Shown: positions 46,795-55,886 of the stretch, piece after piece | Numbering within the stretch: the stretch's first letter is position 1 | How the letters are laid out: the number at the start of each line of letters is the position of its first letter | NCBI RefSeq assembly: GCF_004571175.1 | Contig: NZ_CP038273.1 | Span: 1,984,001 to 2,048,000 of the forward strand | Direction: 5' to 3' | Source: Legionella israelensis | GTDB taxonomy: Bacteria > Pseudomonadota > Gammaproteobacteria > Legionellales > Legionellaceae | DNA length: 64,000 bases | Notes under the pieces: generated by a model | Told to the model about the DNA's origin: nothing | Databases searched by the model: none | Seen by the model: the letters and a program-made list of their open reading frames with translations, nothing else | Program-made: the position numbers and the translations under genes

Positions 46795-47619
46795 ATGTCT
46801 AATGAGCATACGATGAATTTCATTCTGGATAAAGAGTTAAAGACGGTCATGCCCCTCGTCCAGGAAGCGGGAAAATTGGCTCGAAGCATTCGCACAGGAC
46901 ATTATAAAGTTCACTATAAAGAAAAAAGTCAGGGGCCTGTCACTGATGCCGATCATGCAGTCAGTGAGTTATTGCTTGAAAAAATCGGCAGGGAATTTCC
47001 TGATGATCTTTTAATCTCTGAAGAAGCATCCCAGCATGAAGGAGCCGCTCAGTCTGAACGTATCTGGTTTATTGACCCAATTGATGGAACAAAAGAATTT
47101 ATAGAAAATCGTGATGAATGGTCAATTATGGTTGGCCTGGCCATCAAGGGAGTCGCTTGTCTTGGTGTGGTCTATCAGCCTGATAGAGATAAGCTGTATT
47201 ATTCGGCTAAAAATAAAGGCTCATTTCTTAAAACGCCTCAAGGCTTTAAAACCTTGAAAATACGTTCTGTATCTCAGCCTGAAGAGGCTGTTTTAATTCA
47301 ATCTCGCAGTCACTGGAGCTCCAAGGTCGATGATGTGGCTAAGGCCTTGGGCATTTCCAGAACATCAAAGCTTGGCTCAATTGGACTTAAATTGGGAAAA
47401 ATAGCAGAAGGAACAGCGGATCTTTATTTGAACTTTTCTTGTCATTGTCATTTATGGGATCTTTGTGCACCTGAAGCGATTTTGACAGAAGCTGGAGGAT
47501 TACTCATTTTATCATCAGGAGAAAAACCATTTTATGGCTCGGAAGAAACGCAAATGAAAAAAAGTTTTCTGGCAACCAATAAACAATTGTTGGATAAAGT
47601 CTATCCTTTTTTAAAATAA
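46795..47619 (+). CDS. cysQ: 3'(2'),5'-bisphosphate nucleotidase CysQ
   Basis: A 274-residue member of the inositol monophosphatase fold with the lithium-sensitive metal site IDPIDGTKEF and the second site WDLCAPEAIL. It degrades 3'-phosphoadenosine 5'-phosphate, a by-product of sulfate assimilation and of phosphopantetheine transfer. AAGGGG stands eight bases before the ATG. It probably shares a transcript with the CapA gene 24 bases upstream. Confidence 0.93.
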   Translation: MSNEHTMNFILDKELKTVMPLVQEAGKLARSIRTGHYKVHYKEKSQGPVTDADHAVSELLLEKIGREFPDDLLISEEASQHEGAAQSERIWFIDPIDGTKEFIENRDEWSIMVGLAIKGVACLGVVYQPDRDKLYYSAKNKGSFLKTPQGFKTLKIRSVSQPEEAVLIQSRSHWSSKVDDVAKALGISRTSKLGSIGLKLGKIAEGTADLYLNFSCHCHLWDLCAPEAILTEAGGLLILSSGEKPFYGSEETQMKKSFLATNKQLLDKVYPFLK

Positions 47620-47629
47620 CTGTATTCTA

Positions 47630-47708
47630 TAAATACTGGAATCCATGCGAAGCTTCGTATGGACCCCGTTATCAAGTAGCGGGGATTCGATCCCTAAAAA
47701 AATGGCTA
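47630..47708 (+). repeat. dispersed hairpin repeat, family B, copy 2
   Basis: Contains the near-palindrome ATGCGAAGCTTCGTATGG (47644-47661), hairpin CCCCG, TTATCAAGTAG, CGGGG, then ATTCGATCCCTAAAAAAATG. It matches the 4255-4325 copy read on the other strand. It lies in the 222-base spacer between cysQ and the PRPP synthetase gene. Confidence 0.75.
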
Positions 47709-47841
47709 AATACATTTAAAAGAGAATTGTTTCCGATGAGGGTGGAGAATAATCCATATTTGTCGAGCCCAGGTCCCATAAAGGGCATTAGATCGTAAAA
47801 AATAGCGTTCACATTCTATTAAAAGAAAGGGAGATTGAGAT

Positions 47842-48834
47842 ATGGATATGAAACTTTTTGCGCTTCATTCTTCCAAAGAATGGGGGGAAAAAATAGCTCG
47901 TCATTTAGCAATTCAGATGGCTTCTCATGAAGAAAGGGATTTTGAAGATGGTGAGCATAAGGTACGTTCGCTTGAAAATGTGCGGGGATGTGATGTTTTT
48001 GTTGTCCAATCCTTGTTCAGTGATCAACAGCAAACGGTCAATGACAAGATTTGCCGACTTTTGTTTTTTATTGGCTCATTAAAAGCGGCCTCTGCCGCAC
48101 GAGTAACGGCAGTCATTCCCTATTTTGCCTATGCTCGCAAGGATCGGAAAACAAAAAGCAGGGATCCTGTGACCATACAATATATGGCTCAAATGTTGGA
48201 AGCAGTGGGAACGGATCATGTTCTTACCATGGACATTCATAATCTTGCTGCTTTCCAGAATGCATTTCGTATTCCTACGGATCATCTGGAGGCCATGGTT
48301 TTGTTCGCACCTTATTTTAGGCACAGCTTAAAGGATAAGGACATGGTGGTTGTATCTCCGGATGCTGGAGGTCTTAAACGTGCAGAGCAATTCAGAGAGC
48401 TGTTATCTGATTTAATGCAACGAGAGATCAAAAAAGCGTTTTTATCTAAAAAAAGAAGTGAAGGAGAAGTTAGTGGTGGGCAGGAAATTGTTGGTGATGT
48501 ACGCGAAAAAATTGCAATCATCATCGATGATATCATCAGTTCCGGAACCACCATAGGGCTTGCAGTAGAGGCTTTACATCAGCAAAAGGCCAAAGTGATA
48601 TGGGTTTGCGCCAGTCATGGGGTTTTTGTCAAAGGAGCCAATGATGTTATCGATGATCCAAGAATAGAAAAAATAATGGTCACCAACAGTATTTCCTCAT
48701 TTCGTCTGAAAGATTCCTTGAGGGAAAAAAAAGTAGAGATGATGGATGCTTCGCTTTTGTTTGCGCAAGCGATAAAGAGAATACATGAAAATGGATCCAT
48801 TGTAGACTTGCTGGAAGAATTTCCATATCAATGA
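47842..48834 (+). CDS. divergent ribose-phosphate pyrophosphokinase
   Basis: A 330-residue protein of the PRPP synthetase family, which makes phosphoribosyl pyrophosphate from ribose 5-phosphate and ATP. Both sub-domains are visible: FEDGEHKVR and YFAYARKDRKTKSRDP in the first, MDIHNLAAFQNAF, and the PRPP loop IIIDDIISSGTTIGLA in the second. The motif wording (EDGEHK for the usual SDGE, IISSGTT for the usual MIDTAGT) differs from the housekeeping bacterial enzyme and is closer to archaeal types, so a second, standard prs gene probably exists elsewhere. Converges on the APH-like gene with two bases between. Confidence 0.88.
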   Translation: MDMKLFALHSSKEWGEKIARHLAIQMASHEERDFEDGEHKVRSLENVRGCDVFVVQSLFSDQQQTVNDKICRLLFFIGSLKAASAARVTAVIPYFAYARKDRKTKSRDPVTIQYMAQMLEAVGTDHVLTMDIHNLAAFQNAFRIPTDHLEAMVLFAPYFRHSLKDKDMVVVSPDAGGLKRAEQFRELLSDLMQREIKKAFLSKKRSEGEVSGGQEIVGDVREKIAIIIDDIISSGTTIGLAVEALHQQKAKVIWVCASHGVFVKGANDVIDDPRIEKIMVTNSISSFRLKDSLREKKVEMMDASLLFAQAIKRIHENGSIVDLLEEFPYQ

Positions 48835-48836
48835 GG

Positions 48837-49868
48837 TTAAAGTATAAAAGCCGCATATTGCAGGTATTTTTTGGCGTTTCGCTGCCATTTATCTTTATCT
48901 GAAACCCGTGGGTCATCAAGATGCCAGGCAGAAATTTTTGCCCGCACACAAGCACGAAGACTTTGATAGAAGGATAAAAGCTTTGCTGAGGGTTGATCAT
49001 TCGTTTTTTTTTGATAAACATCAAAAAAAAATTCACCAATATCTGCTCTGCCTAACAAATCACATTCAAGGGTTAAATAGGATAGTTCATCGACTGGATC
49101 CATTTTTCTTAGTTCGGGGTCAAATTCGAGACGATCCACAAATATCGGTGGGGAAATAAGACAAATATGCTCTGGACGTAAATCGCCATGACAATCAATG
49201 ATTTTTCCCTGCATCTCCCGTTGTTTCAGTTCATCGGACAACTCACAAAGAAGATGAAACTGGGCAGAGTGAATGGCTTGAACTTGTATTTGATCCAAAC
49301 CATATTGTGATCTAGTGAGCGCGTTGAAATTGTCGGTGACGTATCGATTTAATTGTTTTCTGTAATCATTGTTCTTTATTTTCTCAGGTGCAGATTGTTT
49401 ATAAAATCGAGTGAGGGTCAATGCCGCTTCTCTAAGTTTTGTTTCGTCAATTTTGTCTTGCTTAATTTGTTGTTTTAATGTTTTATCCTGGGGAAAACGC
49501 TGCATTTTAAGCAGCCAATCGACCACTTTCCCCTTTATGTCTTGACCTACAGGGTAAAATTGCTGTTTATTCTGACATAAAGCCGTTGCTTCTATATAAA
49601 AGCCTGGCGCTAAATCTTGGTTGATTTCCAGCTCACAGAGACAGTTCAAATAACGGGCGTCTAATTTTCTTAAATCGAGAAAAGAATATTGGATGGGTTT
49701 TTTAAGCTTAAAAGCATGTTCTTCAGTTAAAAATACCCATGACATATGGGTTTCAATGGCTTCAATCTTTTTACATGGTTTTTCATAAGACTCAGTCTTT
49801 TTCAGAAACTCAACTTTTTTCTCCAATTCTTCCCAGGGAGTGGCCTGGTGATTTGTCTCATTATTCAT
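48837..49868 (-). CDS. APH-fold kinase-like protein (COG2187 type)
   Basis: A 343-residue protein related to aminoglycoside phosphotransferases. The catalytic block is DCHGDLRPEHICL (HGDLRPEH with the catalytic aspartate), followed by FVDRLEFDPELRKMDPVDEL, where the metal-binding aspartate lies. N-terminal HMSWVFLTEEHAFKLKKP carries the nucleotide lysine. COG2187 proteins are uncharacterised kinases, some fused to P-loop domains; no fusion is present here. It is not evidence of drug resistance. Confidence 0.82.
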   Translation of the reverse strand: MNNETNHQATPWEELEKKVEFLKKTESYEKPCKKIEAIETHMSWVFLTEEHAFKLKKPIQYSFLDLRKLDARYLNCLCELEINQDLAPGFYIEATALCQNKQQFYPVGQDIKGKVVDWLLKMQRFPQDKTLKQQIKQDKIDETKLREAALTLTRFYKQSAPEKIKNNDYRKQLNRYVTDNFNALTRSQYGLDQIQVQAIHSAQFHLLCELSDELKQREMQGKIIDCHGDLRPEHICLISPPIFVDRLEFDPELRKMDPVDELSYLTLECDLLGRADIGEFFFDVYQKKTNDQPSAKLLSFYQSLRACVRAKISAWHLDDPRVSDKDKWQRNAKKYLQYAAFIL

Positions 49869-50040
49869 GCCTGGTCCCTTAGCTGAGAAAAGTGGACAAA
49901 TAAACAGCTTAATTTTTATATAACTCTAACCGGGGTTTATATATTTTTTATAGCATATAAAACTGATATTAAAAGAGAGAAGGCCGATGAGGCGAAAAAT
50001 GACCTGTTGTCAGTTCTGCTTTTAATACGATAAATTTTGT

Positions 50041-51351
50041 TTAGGATTGGGTGTTACGTATGTATCGCCAGATGAGATGGTTTGCTTGCTTTACTGCTTC
50101 ATCAGCGGCCTGTTTTGGTGTTTTTAAACCGGCAAATAATGTTTCAAGGGCTGCTTCATTAACTGCCCTGATTTGGTGTTGAGGAATCAGTGTATTTGTT
50201 TTCAGATGTTCGCTGCTTGTGGTTAAATCCGCTTGTGCCAGTTTTAATACGGGATGCTGACTTATGGAGCTGATGGCAGCATATTGCCCGGTTAATCCAA
50301 GCGGTAAATAACCGCTGTGCTCATGCCAGCGTTTTTGTACATCAGGCCGGGAAAGATAGTGCAAAAAAAGCGCAATTCCCTTTTCTTTTACGGCAGGACG
50401 TTCTGCTGTCACCCATAATGCAGCACCGCCGGCAACATTGGCATGCCTTGTTTGACTCACCTCAGTATCCAGCGGTAATAAAGCCACGCCCAGACGAAAA
50501 GGTACTATTTCTGAAAGGCTGTTATAGCCGCCAGATGATTGACTGTACATGGGGCATACATTACTGGTGAACAATACCGTAGCATCATCTGCCCGGCCAC
50601 CATAGCGGAAATAGCCAAGCTCCTGCCAGTGTTTCAATCGTGCAAGATGAGCGACAAAATAAGGAGAGTTATATATAGCACGTAGAGGCATGTTTTCAGT
50701 TGTCGCTATTCCATGAATAGCCAGATAAGATTCAACCAATATCCAGGCAGGTTGTGCGCTGGTATAGGCGCAACGATAACCGGCATTTTTTAGTTTTTCA
50801 GCTAATTTTTCCAGTTCTTGCCAGCTGTGGGGAAAATTGCGTTGATCGTATCCTATTTTTTTCAAGACTTCAGCATTGTAATAAAGCACGGGGACAGAAA
50901 GATTTAATGGAAATGCCATCAATTCACCGTTTTTACTGTAAAAATGGCGTACGGCAGGGATAATATCATTAGTGGGCAAAGGGATATGTTGTTCCTTCAT
51001 CAGTTGAGCTACAGGTTTTATAATTCCTTTTGGTTTAAGCATGGTTGCTGCACCAACTTCAAACACTTGTACCATGTCGGGAGGCTGGTGAGCCCTGAAA
51101 GCAGCTGCAAAGCTGGTTAAAGTTTCAATATAATCGCCTTTATAAACCGGTTTGATAAAATATTGGTCTTGTTGCTGGTTAAAATCATAGGCTAGATGAC
51201 GAATTTCGTTTCCCAGGTGACCTGCCATTGCATGCCACCATATGATATTTATTCGTTTGGCGCATAGAGGAAAACTTAAAAAAAACACGATGGTCGCTGC
51301 CAGGATTCTGAAGCGATTTTTTTTTTGAAGAAAATAAAATTTTTTTATCAT
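50041..51351 (-). CDS. ugpB: UgpB-like glycerol-3-phosphate periplasmic binding protein
   Basis: A 436-residue protein starting at the ATG at 51351, with a signal peptide (basic residues then hydrophobic 16-27, cleavage after LCA). The mature start INIIWWHAMAGHLGNEI, then DMVQVFEVGAATML and SQSSGGYNSL, matches UgpB of the sn-glycerol-3-phosphate ABC importer. The ATG overlaps the ugpQ TGA by four bases. ugpA, ugpE and ugpC are not next to it. Confidence 0.92.
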   Translation of the reverse strand: MIKKFYFLQKKNRFRILAATIVFFLSFPLCAKRINIIWWHAMAGHLGNEIRHLAYDFNQQQDQYFIKPVYKGDYIETLTSFAAAFRAHQPPDMVQVFEVGAATMLKPKGIIKPVAQLMKEQHIPLPTNDIIPAVRHFYSKNGELMAFPLNLSVPVLYYNAEVLKKIGYDQRNFPHSWQELEKLAEKLKNAGYRCAYTSAQPAWILVESYLAIHGIATTENMPLRAIYNSPYFVAHLARLKHWQELGYFRYGGRADDATVLFTSNVCPMYSQSSGGYNSLSEIVPFRLGVALLPLDTEVSQTRHANVAGGAALWVTAERPAVKEKGIALFLHYLSRPDVQKRWHEHSGYLPLGLTGQYAAISSISQHPVLKLAQADLTTSSEHLKTNTLIPQHQIRAVNEAALETLFAGLKTPKQAADEAVKQANHLIWRYIRNTQS

Positions 51352-52070
51352 ATCAGTAAATCTGGGTAATCGCTGAATATAGCATCCACGCCCCAATTGA
51401 ACAGTTTATTAGCCAACCGCTTACGGTTAACGGTATAGGAAAATACCCGATATCCATGATTTTTGATGGTTTTTACCCGTTCTTCGGTTAAGATTCTATG
51501 ATTAAGATGGACAGAATAGCAATAGAGCTGCTCTGCTTTTTGTTCCCAGCCTTCATCCCACTCATGAAGTAAAAAACCCAAAGGCATTTCAGGAGAAATG
51601 CTTCGGCTCAGCGCCAGAGCCTCCCAATCAAAGCTTGAAACAAGAGGTAAATCCTTATTTTGAGGCCAGTAACGATTGATATGACTTAGCACTGTGATCG
51701 TGGTTTGCTTGCTGGTTCCAGGATAAGGTTTGATTTCAATGTTTGCCTGGACCTCGGAAAATGCCAGCCATTTTAAAACATCACGGAAATGAGGAATTTT
51801 TTCGTGACGAAATCGCCTTGAAAACCATTTCCCAGCATCAAGGCTTTCAAGATAACTGGACTCTGCAAGTCCAAATTGGCCGCGACCGTTGGTTGTTCGC
51901 TTTAGATTTTCATCATGAAACACGAATGGTTCCCCATCGACACTGCACATCACATCAAATTCAATCATGCGACAACCCAAGGCAAGCGCTTTATTAAATG
52001 CGGCCATGGTATTTTCCGGAGCATAACCTGAAGCTCCGCGGTGCCCTATAACTTTTTGCGATAAAAACAA
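51348..52070 (-). CDS. ugpQ: glycerophosphodiester phosphodiesterase
   Basis: A 240-residue TIM-barrel enzyme that hydrolyses glycerophosphodiesters to sn-glycerol 3-phosphate and an alcohol. GDPD hallmarks are IGHRGASGYAPENT with the first histidine and glutamate, EFDVMCSVDGEPFVFHDENL with the metal and second histidine, and ANIEIKPYPG. No signal peptide, so cytosolic UgpQ type. It overlaps ugpB by four bases, joining substrate capture to breakdown. Confidence 0.95.
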   Translation of the reverse strand: MFLSQKVIGHRGASGYAPENTMAAFNKALALGCRMIEFDVMCSVDGEPFVFHDENLKRTTNGRGQFGLAESSYLESLDAGKWFSRRFRHEKIPHFRDVLKWLAFSEVQANIEIKPYPGTSKQTTITVLSHINRYWPQNKDLPLVSSFDWEALALSRSISPEMPLGFLLHEWDEGWEQKAEQLYCYSVHLNHRILTEERVKTIKNHGYRVFSYTVNRKRLANKLFNWGVDAIFSDYPDLLI

Positions 52071-52071
52071 A

Positions 52072-52767
52072 TTAATCCTCCGTCGTACGGTTGGAGGCTA
52101 CGACAACCATGGCTGTCATGATTAATTCATTACTGACGCTTACCTGTGGCGCGGGTGTAGCTGCCATGACCATTGCATTCATTTCACGAGCCTGAAAGGC
52201 TTTGGGTTGTATGGGTTGATCGCCTTCCATAAAAATGAGCTGTGACAGACTGTAATTTTGACCTGGGTAATTTTTATTAATGCGCTTAAGTTCATTATTG
52301 ATTTGCTGATACAGTTGTTCACGTATTTTTCCGCGTACATTTTGTATTTCTTCAAGGCTTGGTTTAAATTCGACATTAGCAATACTGTAATTTGCACCGG
52401 GCTTGCTCACTGATTTGGCATTATTATAAACATCCGTTAAAGCCTCTTGTGGAACTCGTGCTTGAGCATTGACCGTCAATTTTTCAAGTCCGGAACTATC
52501 CTGGGAGCGATCAAATCTTGTTAACTGCCAATCACCCTGGGCTATTTTATTTAAACTGCTCATGATATCAGCACGTGCTTTGACCAAATCTGCACTGGAC
52601 AGCGTGGCGTTGATATCAACACTTAATAAAGCCGTTTGAGTCGTGACCCACTGCTTGGCGGATATTTGAAAAATAATTTTATCCAGAGGTATGTCAGACT
52701 TGTTTCCAGCATGGGCCAATGGTATCAGTATCAGGCACATCAATATTAAGGCTATTTTTTTCATCAT
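52072..52767 (-). CDS. secreted SIMPL-domain-like protein, unknown function
   Basis: A 231-residue protein with a signal peptide (hydrophobic residues 5-18, cleavage after AHA). The mature part (ALLSVDINATLSSADLVKAR and a beta-alpha pattern up to VKARADIMSSL) loosely resembles the SIMPL/DUF541 fold, and it ends in a segment with several methionines and valines. It stops one base before the ugpQ start and so heads the ugpQ-ugpB unit. Family call is tentative. Confidence 0.6.
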   Translation of the reverse strand: MMKKIALILMCLILIPLAHAGNKSDIPLDKIIFQISAKQWVTTQTALLSVDINATLSSADLVKARADIMSSLNKIAQGDWQLTRFDRSQDSSGLEKLTVNAQARVPQEALTDVYNNAKSVSKPGANYSIANVEFKPSLEEIQNVRGKIREQLYQQINNELKRINKNYPGQNYSLSQLIFMEGDQPIQPKAFQAREMNAMVMAATPAPQVSVSNELIMTAMVVVASNRTTED

Positions 52768-52922
52768 ATCTCCGGTTGATTGACGGATTTCATTCTTAAC
52801 GCCATAGTATGAGCAAAAATGAGGCCCGTATCAACTTATTAGACGAACATTGATTTATTGATTTAATGATAGAAAAAGTCTATAACTTTAACCAAAAATA
52901 TTTTCTGTCTGGAGTGTTTCTC

Positions 52923-53996
52923 ATGATGTCTTTCGATAATAAAAAGAACCCCGTCGATTTTATGGATAGCCATGATTTCCTCGATTATGCCATGGAAAGA
53001 GGATTTGGTGATTTGCATTTCAAAGTCGACAGTGAACTGGGCATGAAAGCTATTATTGCAATTCACAGCACCAAGCTGGGCCCTGCACTGGGAGGATGTC
53101 GTTTTATTGAATATCCGAATACGATGGCTGCTCTTAAGGATGCCATGCGACTTGCCCGCGGTATGAGTTATAAAGCAGCTTCTGTTAATTTACCCCTGGG
53201 GGGTGGAAAGGCAGTGATTATCAAGCCGCAGAGGAGCTTTGATCGCGCCAGCTACATGCATGCTTTCGGCAAATTTGTGAATGAGCTGAACGGCCGTTAT
53301 ATCACAGCTCTGGATAGCGGTACTGAATTGGCCGATATGGACATTATTGCTGAGCATACTTCTTATGTGGCCAGTCTTTCCAAATCTAACGGGGATCCCT
53401 CTCCCTATACAGCCTTGGGTGTGTTGCGCGGCATACAGGCGGCTGTGGCTTTCAAGTTAGGAAAAGATAGCCTGAAAGGTCTTCATGTGGCTGTTCAAGG
53501 GCTTGGACATGTCGGCTATCAGTTATGTCGATTGCTGTCTGAAGAAGGTGCAAAACTGAGTATTTACGATGTTAACCCGGCGGTGGTGAGTAAAGCGGTC
53601 GAAGAGATGGGCGCTCAGGCTGTAAATGCGGATCAGATTTATAAAATTCCCTGCGATGTTTTTTCTCCCTGTGCGCTTGGAGCTGTGATCAATGATATGA
53701 GTATTAATCAACTGCAAACATCGATCATTGCTGGAGCTGCTAATAATCAGCTTGCTCATGCCTCTCATGGTAAGCTGCTTCATGAAAAGGGCATTCTTTT
53801 TGCCGTTGACTATGTGTTGAATGCGGGAGGACTCATTTACGCTGCCAGCAAGTATTTAAATACCACAATTCGGAATGTAAATGAACAAATTGATGGGATA
53901 TATACTTCCTTAATGGAAATTTTTCATCGTTCTGCACAAGAAAACTTGCCAACCAGTGAAATTGCCGATACCTTGGCTCAGGAGAAATTAGCATAA
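52923..53996 (+). CDS. leucine/phenylalanine/valine dehydrogenase
   Basis: A 357-residue enzyme when begun at the ATG at 52923, with GGAG eight bases upstream; the frame is open 19 codons further. Family marks are AIHSTKLGPALGGCRFI, SYKAASVNLPLGGGKAVI with the catalytic lysine pair, and VAVQGLGHVGYQLC for NAD binding. It deaminates branched or aromatic amino acids to 2-oxo acids. Twelve bases before an O-methyltransferase and close upstream of the tyrosine-breakdown genes, it may feed amino-acid nitrogen and carbon to metabolism. Leucine is the most likely substrate, but phenylalanine is possible given its neighbours. Confidence 0.88.
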   Translation: MMSFDNKKNPVDFMDSHDFLDYAMERGFGDLHFKVDSELGMKAIIAIHSTKLGPALGGCRFIEYPNTMAALKDAMRLARGMSYKAASVNLPLGGGKAVIIKPQRSFDRASYMHAFGKFVNELNGRYITALDSGTELADMDIIAEHTSYVASLSKSNGDPSPYTALGVLRGIQAAVAFKLGKDSLKGLHVAVQGLGHVGYQLCRLLSEEGAKLSIYDVNPAVVSKAVEEMGAQAVNADQIYKIPCDVFSPCALGAVINDMSINQLQTSIIAGAANNQLAHASHGKLLHEKGILFAVDYVLNAGGLIYAASKYLNTTIRNVNEQIDGIYTSLMEIFHRSAQENLPTSEIADTLAQEKLA

Positions 53997-54007
53997 GGTA
54001 ATGAGAC

Positions 54008-54670
54008 GTGAAGCACTTATCCCTTACACCAGAGTTGTATGATTACATGCTTGATGTTTCCCTGCGCGAACATCCTGTTTTACACGAGTTAAGAGAAGAG
54101 ACTTCTCGTTTGCCCTTGGCGGCCATGCAGGTGGCGCCTGAGCAGGCTCAGTTTATGCAAATGTTGTTGCAAATCCTTAAAGCCAGATACGTTTTAGAAT
54201 TAGGCACTTTTACCGGTTATTCTGCCTTGGCGATGGCACTGACTTTACCTGAAGACGGAAAGCTGATTACCTGTGATATCAGTGAAGAATGGACAAGCCA
54301 TGCCTATCCTTTCTGGAAAAAAGCGGGTCAGGATAAAAAAATTCATTTGCGTCTTGGGAAAGCGCTTGATTCAATGAATCTTTTGCTTGAAGAAGGATGG
54401 CAGCACGGTTTTGATTTTATATTTATTGATGCCGACAAAACCAATTACACCCAATATTATGAGTTAGCTTTGAAACTCATTCAACCAGATGGTCTGATAG
54501 CCATCGATAATATTTTTTGGGGCGGTAAGGTGATTGACGAAAATGAAACAGGGGGGCAGACTCGGGAAATACGAAAGCTCAATCAGCTGATTAAGTGTGA
54601 TGATCGTGTTTCAGTCAGTCTGCTTGCCATTGCAGATGGATTGTTTCTGTTGAAACCAAAGAAAAAATGA
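54008..54670 (+). CDS. caffeoyl-CoA-type O-methyltransferase
   Basis: A 220-residue SAM-dependent enzyme with a GTG start preceded by AAGG. The SAM motif is VLELGTFTGYSALAMAL, followed by LITCDIS, and FIFIDADKTNYTQYYELAL with the metal aspartate. This class methylates catechol-like hydroxyls. Position between an amino-acid dehydrogenase and hpd suggests, but does not prove, an aromatic substrate. Confidence 0.9.
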   Translation: MKHLSLTPELYDYMLDVSLREHPVLHELREETSRLPLAAMQVAPEQAQFMQMLLQILKARYVLELGTFTGYSALAMALTLPEDGKLITCDISEEWTSHAYPFWKKAGQDKKIHLRLGKALDSMNLLLEEGWQHGFDFIFIDADKTNYTQYYELALKLIQPDGLIAIDNIFWGGKVIDENETGGQTREIRKLNQLIKCDDRVSVSLLAIADGLFLLKPKKK

Positions 54671-54818
54671 ATTCTCTGAGGATATCCATGATAATGATGG
54701 ATTGTTTTTTATCTAAGGCCATTTTACCTGGAGTTAATGGATAGAAGAAATATATGTCTTGAGAAAAGACAGCCCGAAAAATGTCCTGTTTTTCAAATAT
54801 ATGAAAAAGGAGTGCCTC

Positions 54819-55886
54819 ATGTACAAGTCAATGAATGAAAATCCCTGCCAGTTGGATGGATTTGCTTTTTTAGAGTTTTCCGGCCCGGATAAACATCAGC
54901 TCCATCAACAATTCAAGAAAATGGGGTTTTCTATTGCAGCTAAACACCAACAGCTGGATATTGTCATATATCAGCAAGGAGACATTCAATTTATTGTCAA
55001 TGCCGAGCCAAACTGCCAGGCTGCCTCGCATGCCAAAACGCACGGGGCAGGGGCTTGTGCAATGGGCTTTCGCACAAAGAATGCAGCAAAGGCTTATCAG
55101 CACGCCATAGAGCAAGGGGCTGAACCTTTTGAAGAAAAATCGCCGGAAAATCATGGTTTATTGGCCATTAAGGCAATAGGTGGTAGTGTCATTTATTTTG
55201 TTGATGATGCCTCTACTCCTTTTGCAGGGCAGTGGAATGAAACAACCCTTTCTGATTTCAAAGGCAGTGGTCTTAAAGCCATCGATCACCTTACACATAA
55301 TGTCTTTCGCGGTAATATGGATAAATGGGCTGAATTTTATGAGTCCATCTTTAATTTTCAGGAAATTCGTTTTTTTAATATTAAGGGTAAAATGACCGGG
55401 CTTGTCAGCCGGGCATTATCAAGTCCTTGCGGTAAAATAAAAATTCCCTTGAATGAGTCCAAAGATAACCAGTCGCAAATTGAAGAATTTCTTCATGAAT
55501 ATAAAGGCGAAGGCATTCAACACATTGCTTTAAACTGTGAGGATATTTACAGTACTATCCAGCAGTTGAGAGAGCAGGGTGTTGATTTCTTGGATGTTCC
55601 TGATACGTATTATGAAATGATTAATGCCCGAATACCCTGGCATCATGAATCGCTGGAACAACTTCAACAGCAACGTATCTTGATTGATGGTGAAAGCGAA
55701 CCTTCCAGCGGATTGTTATTACAGATTTTTACCGAAAATATTTTCGGTCCTGTATTTTTTGAAATCATTCAACGCAAGGGAAATGAAGGTTTTGGTGAAG
55801 GTAACTTTCAAGCTTTATTTGAAGCCATTGAAAGAGATCAAATCAAACGTGGAACCTTAAACGAATCAGCTTGGGAGGATGTATGA
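54819..55886 (+). CDS. hpd: 4-hydroxyphenylpyruvate dioxygenase (legiolysin)
   Basis: A 355-residue protein from the ATG at 54819, with AAGGAG at ideal spacing; in Legionella the gene is called lly. It turns 4-hydroxyphenylpyruvate into homogentisate, whose oxidation gives brown pigment and fluorescence in Legionella. Iron ligands are visible as His in AIDHLTHNVF, His in GIQHIALNC and Glu in FFEIIQRKG near the end. The stop overlaps the start of the next gene by four bases (ATGA). Confidence 0.95.
   Translation: MYKSMNENPCQLDGFAFLEFSGPDKHQLHQQFKKMGFSIAAKHQQLDIVIYQQGDIQFIVNAEPNCQAASHAKTHGAGACAMGFRTKNAAKAYQHAIEQGAEPFEEKSPENHGLLAIKAIGGSVIYFVDDASTPFAGQWNETTLSDFKGSGLKAIDHLTHNVFRGNMDKWAEFYESIFNFQEIRFFNIKGKMTGLVSRALSSPCGKIKIPLNESKDNQSQIEEFLHEYKGEGIQHIALNCEDIYSTIQQLREQGVDFLDVPDTYYEMINARIPWHHESLEQLQQQRILIDGESEPSSGLLLQIFTENIFGPVFFEIIQRKGNEGFGEGNFQALFEAIERDQIKRGTLNESAWEDV

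Noticed and set aside
48837..49868. Aminoglycoside resistance gene
   Set aside because: Shares the APH fold and HGDLRPEH block but matches the uncharacterised COG2187 group, not known drug-modifying enzymes.
54688..54744. 18-residue leader-like ORF before hpd
   Set aside because: GAGG precedes it, but the peptide shows no run of regulatory amino acids (no Tyr or Phe cluster) and no attenuator hairpin follows; too short to judge.
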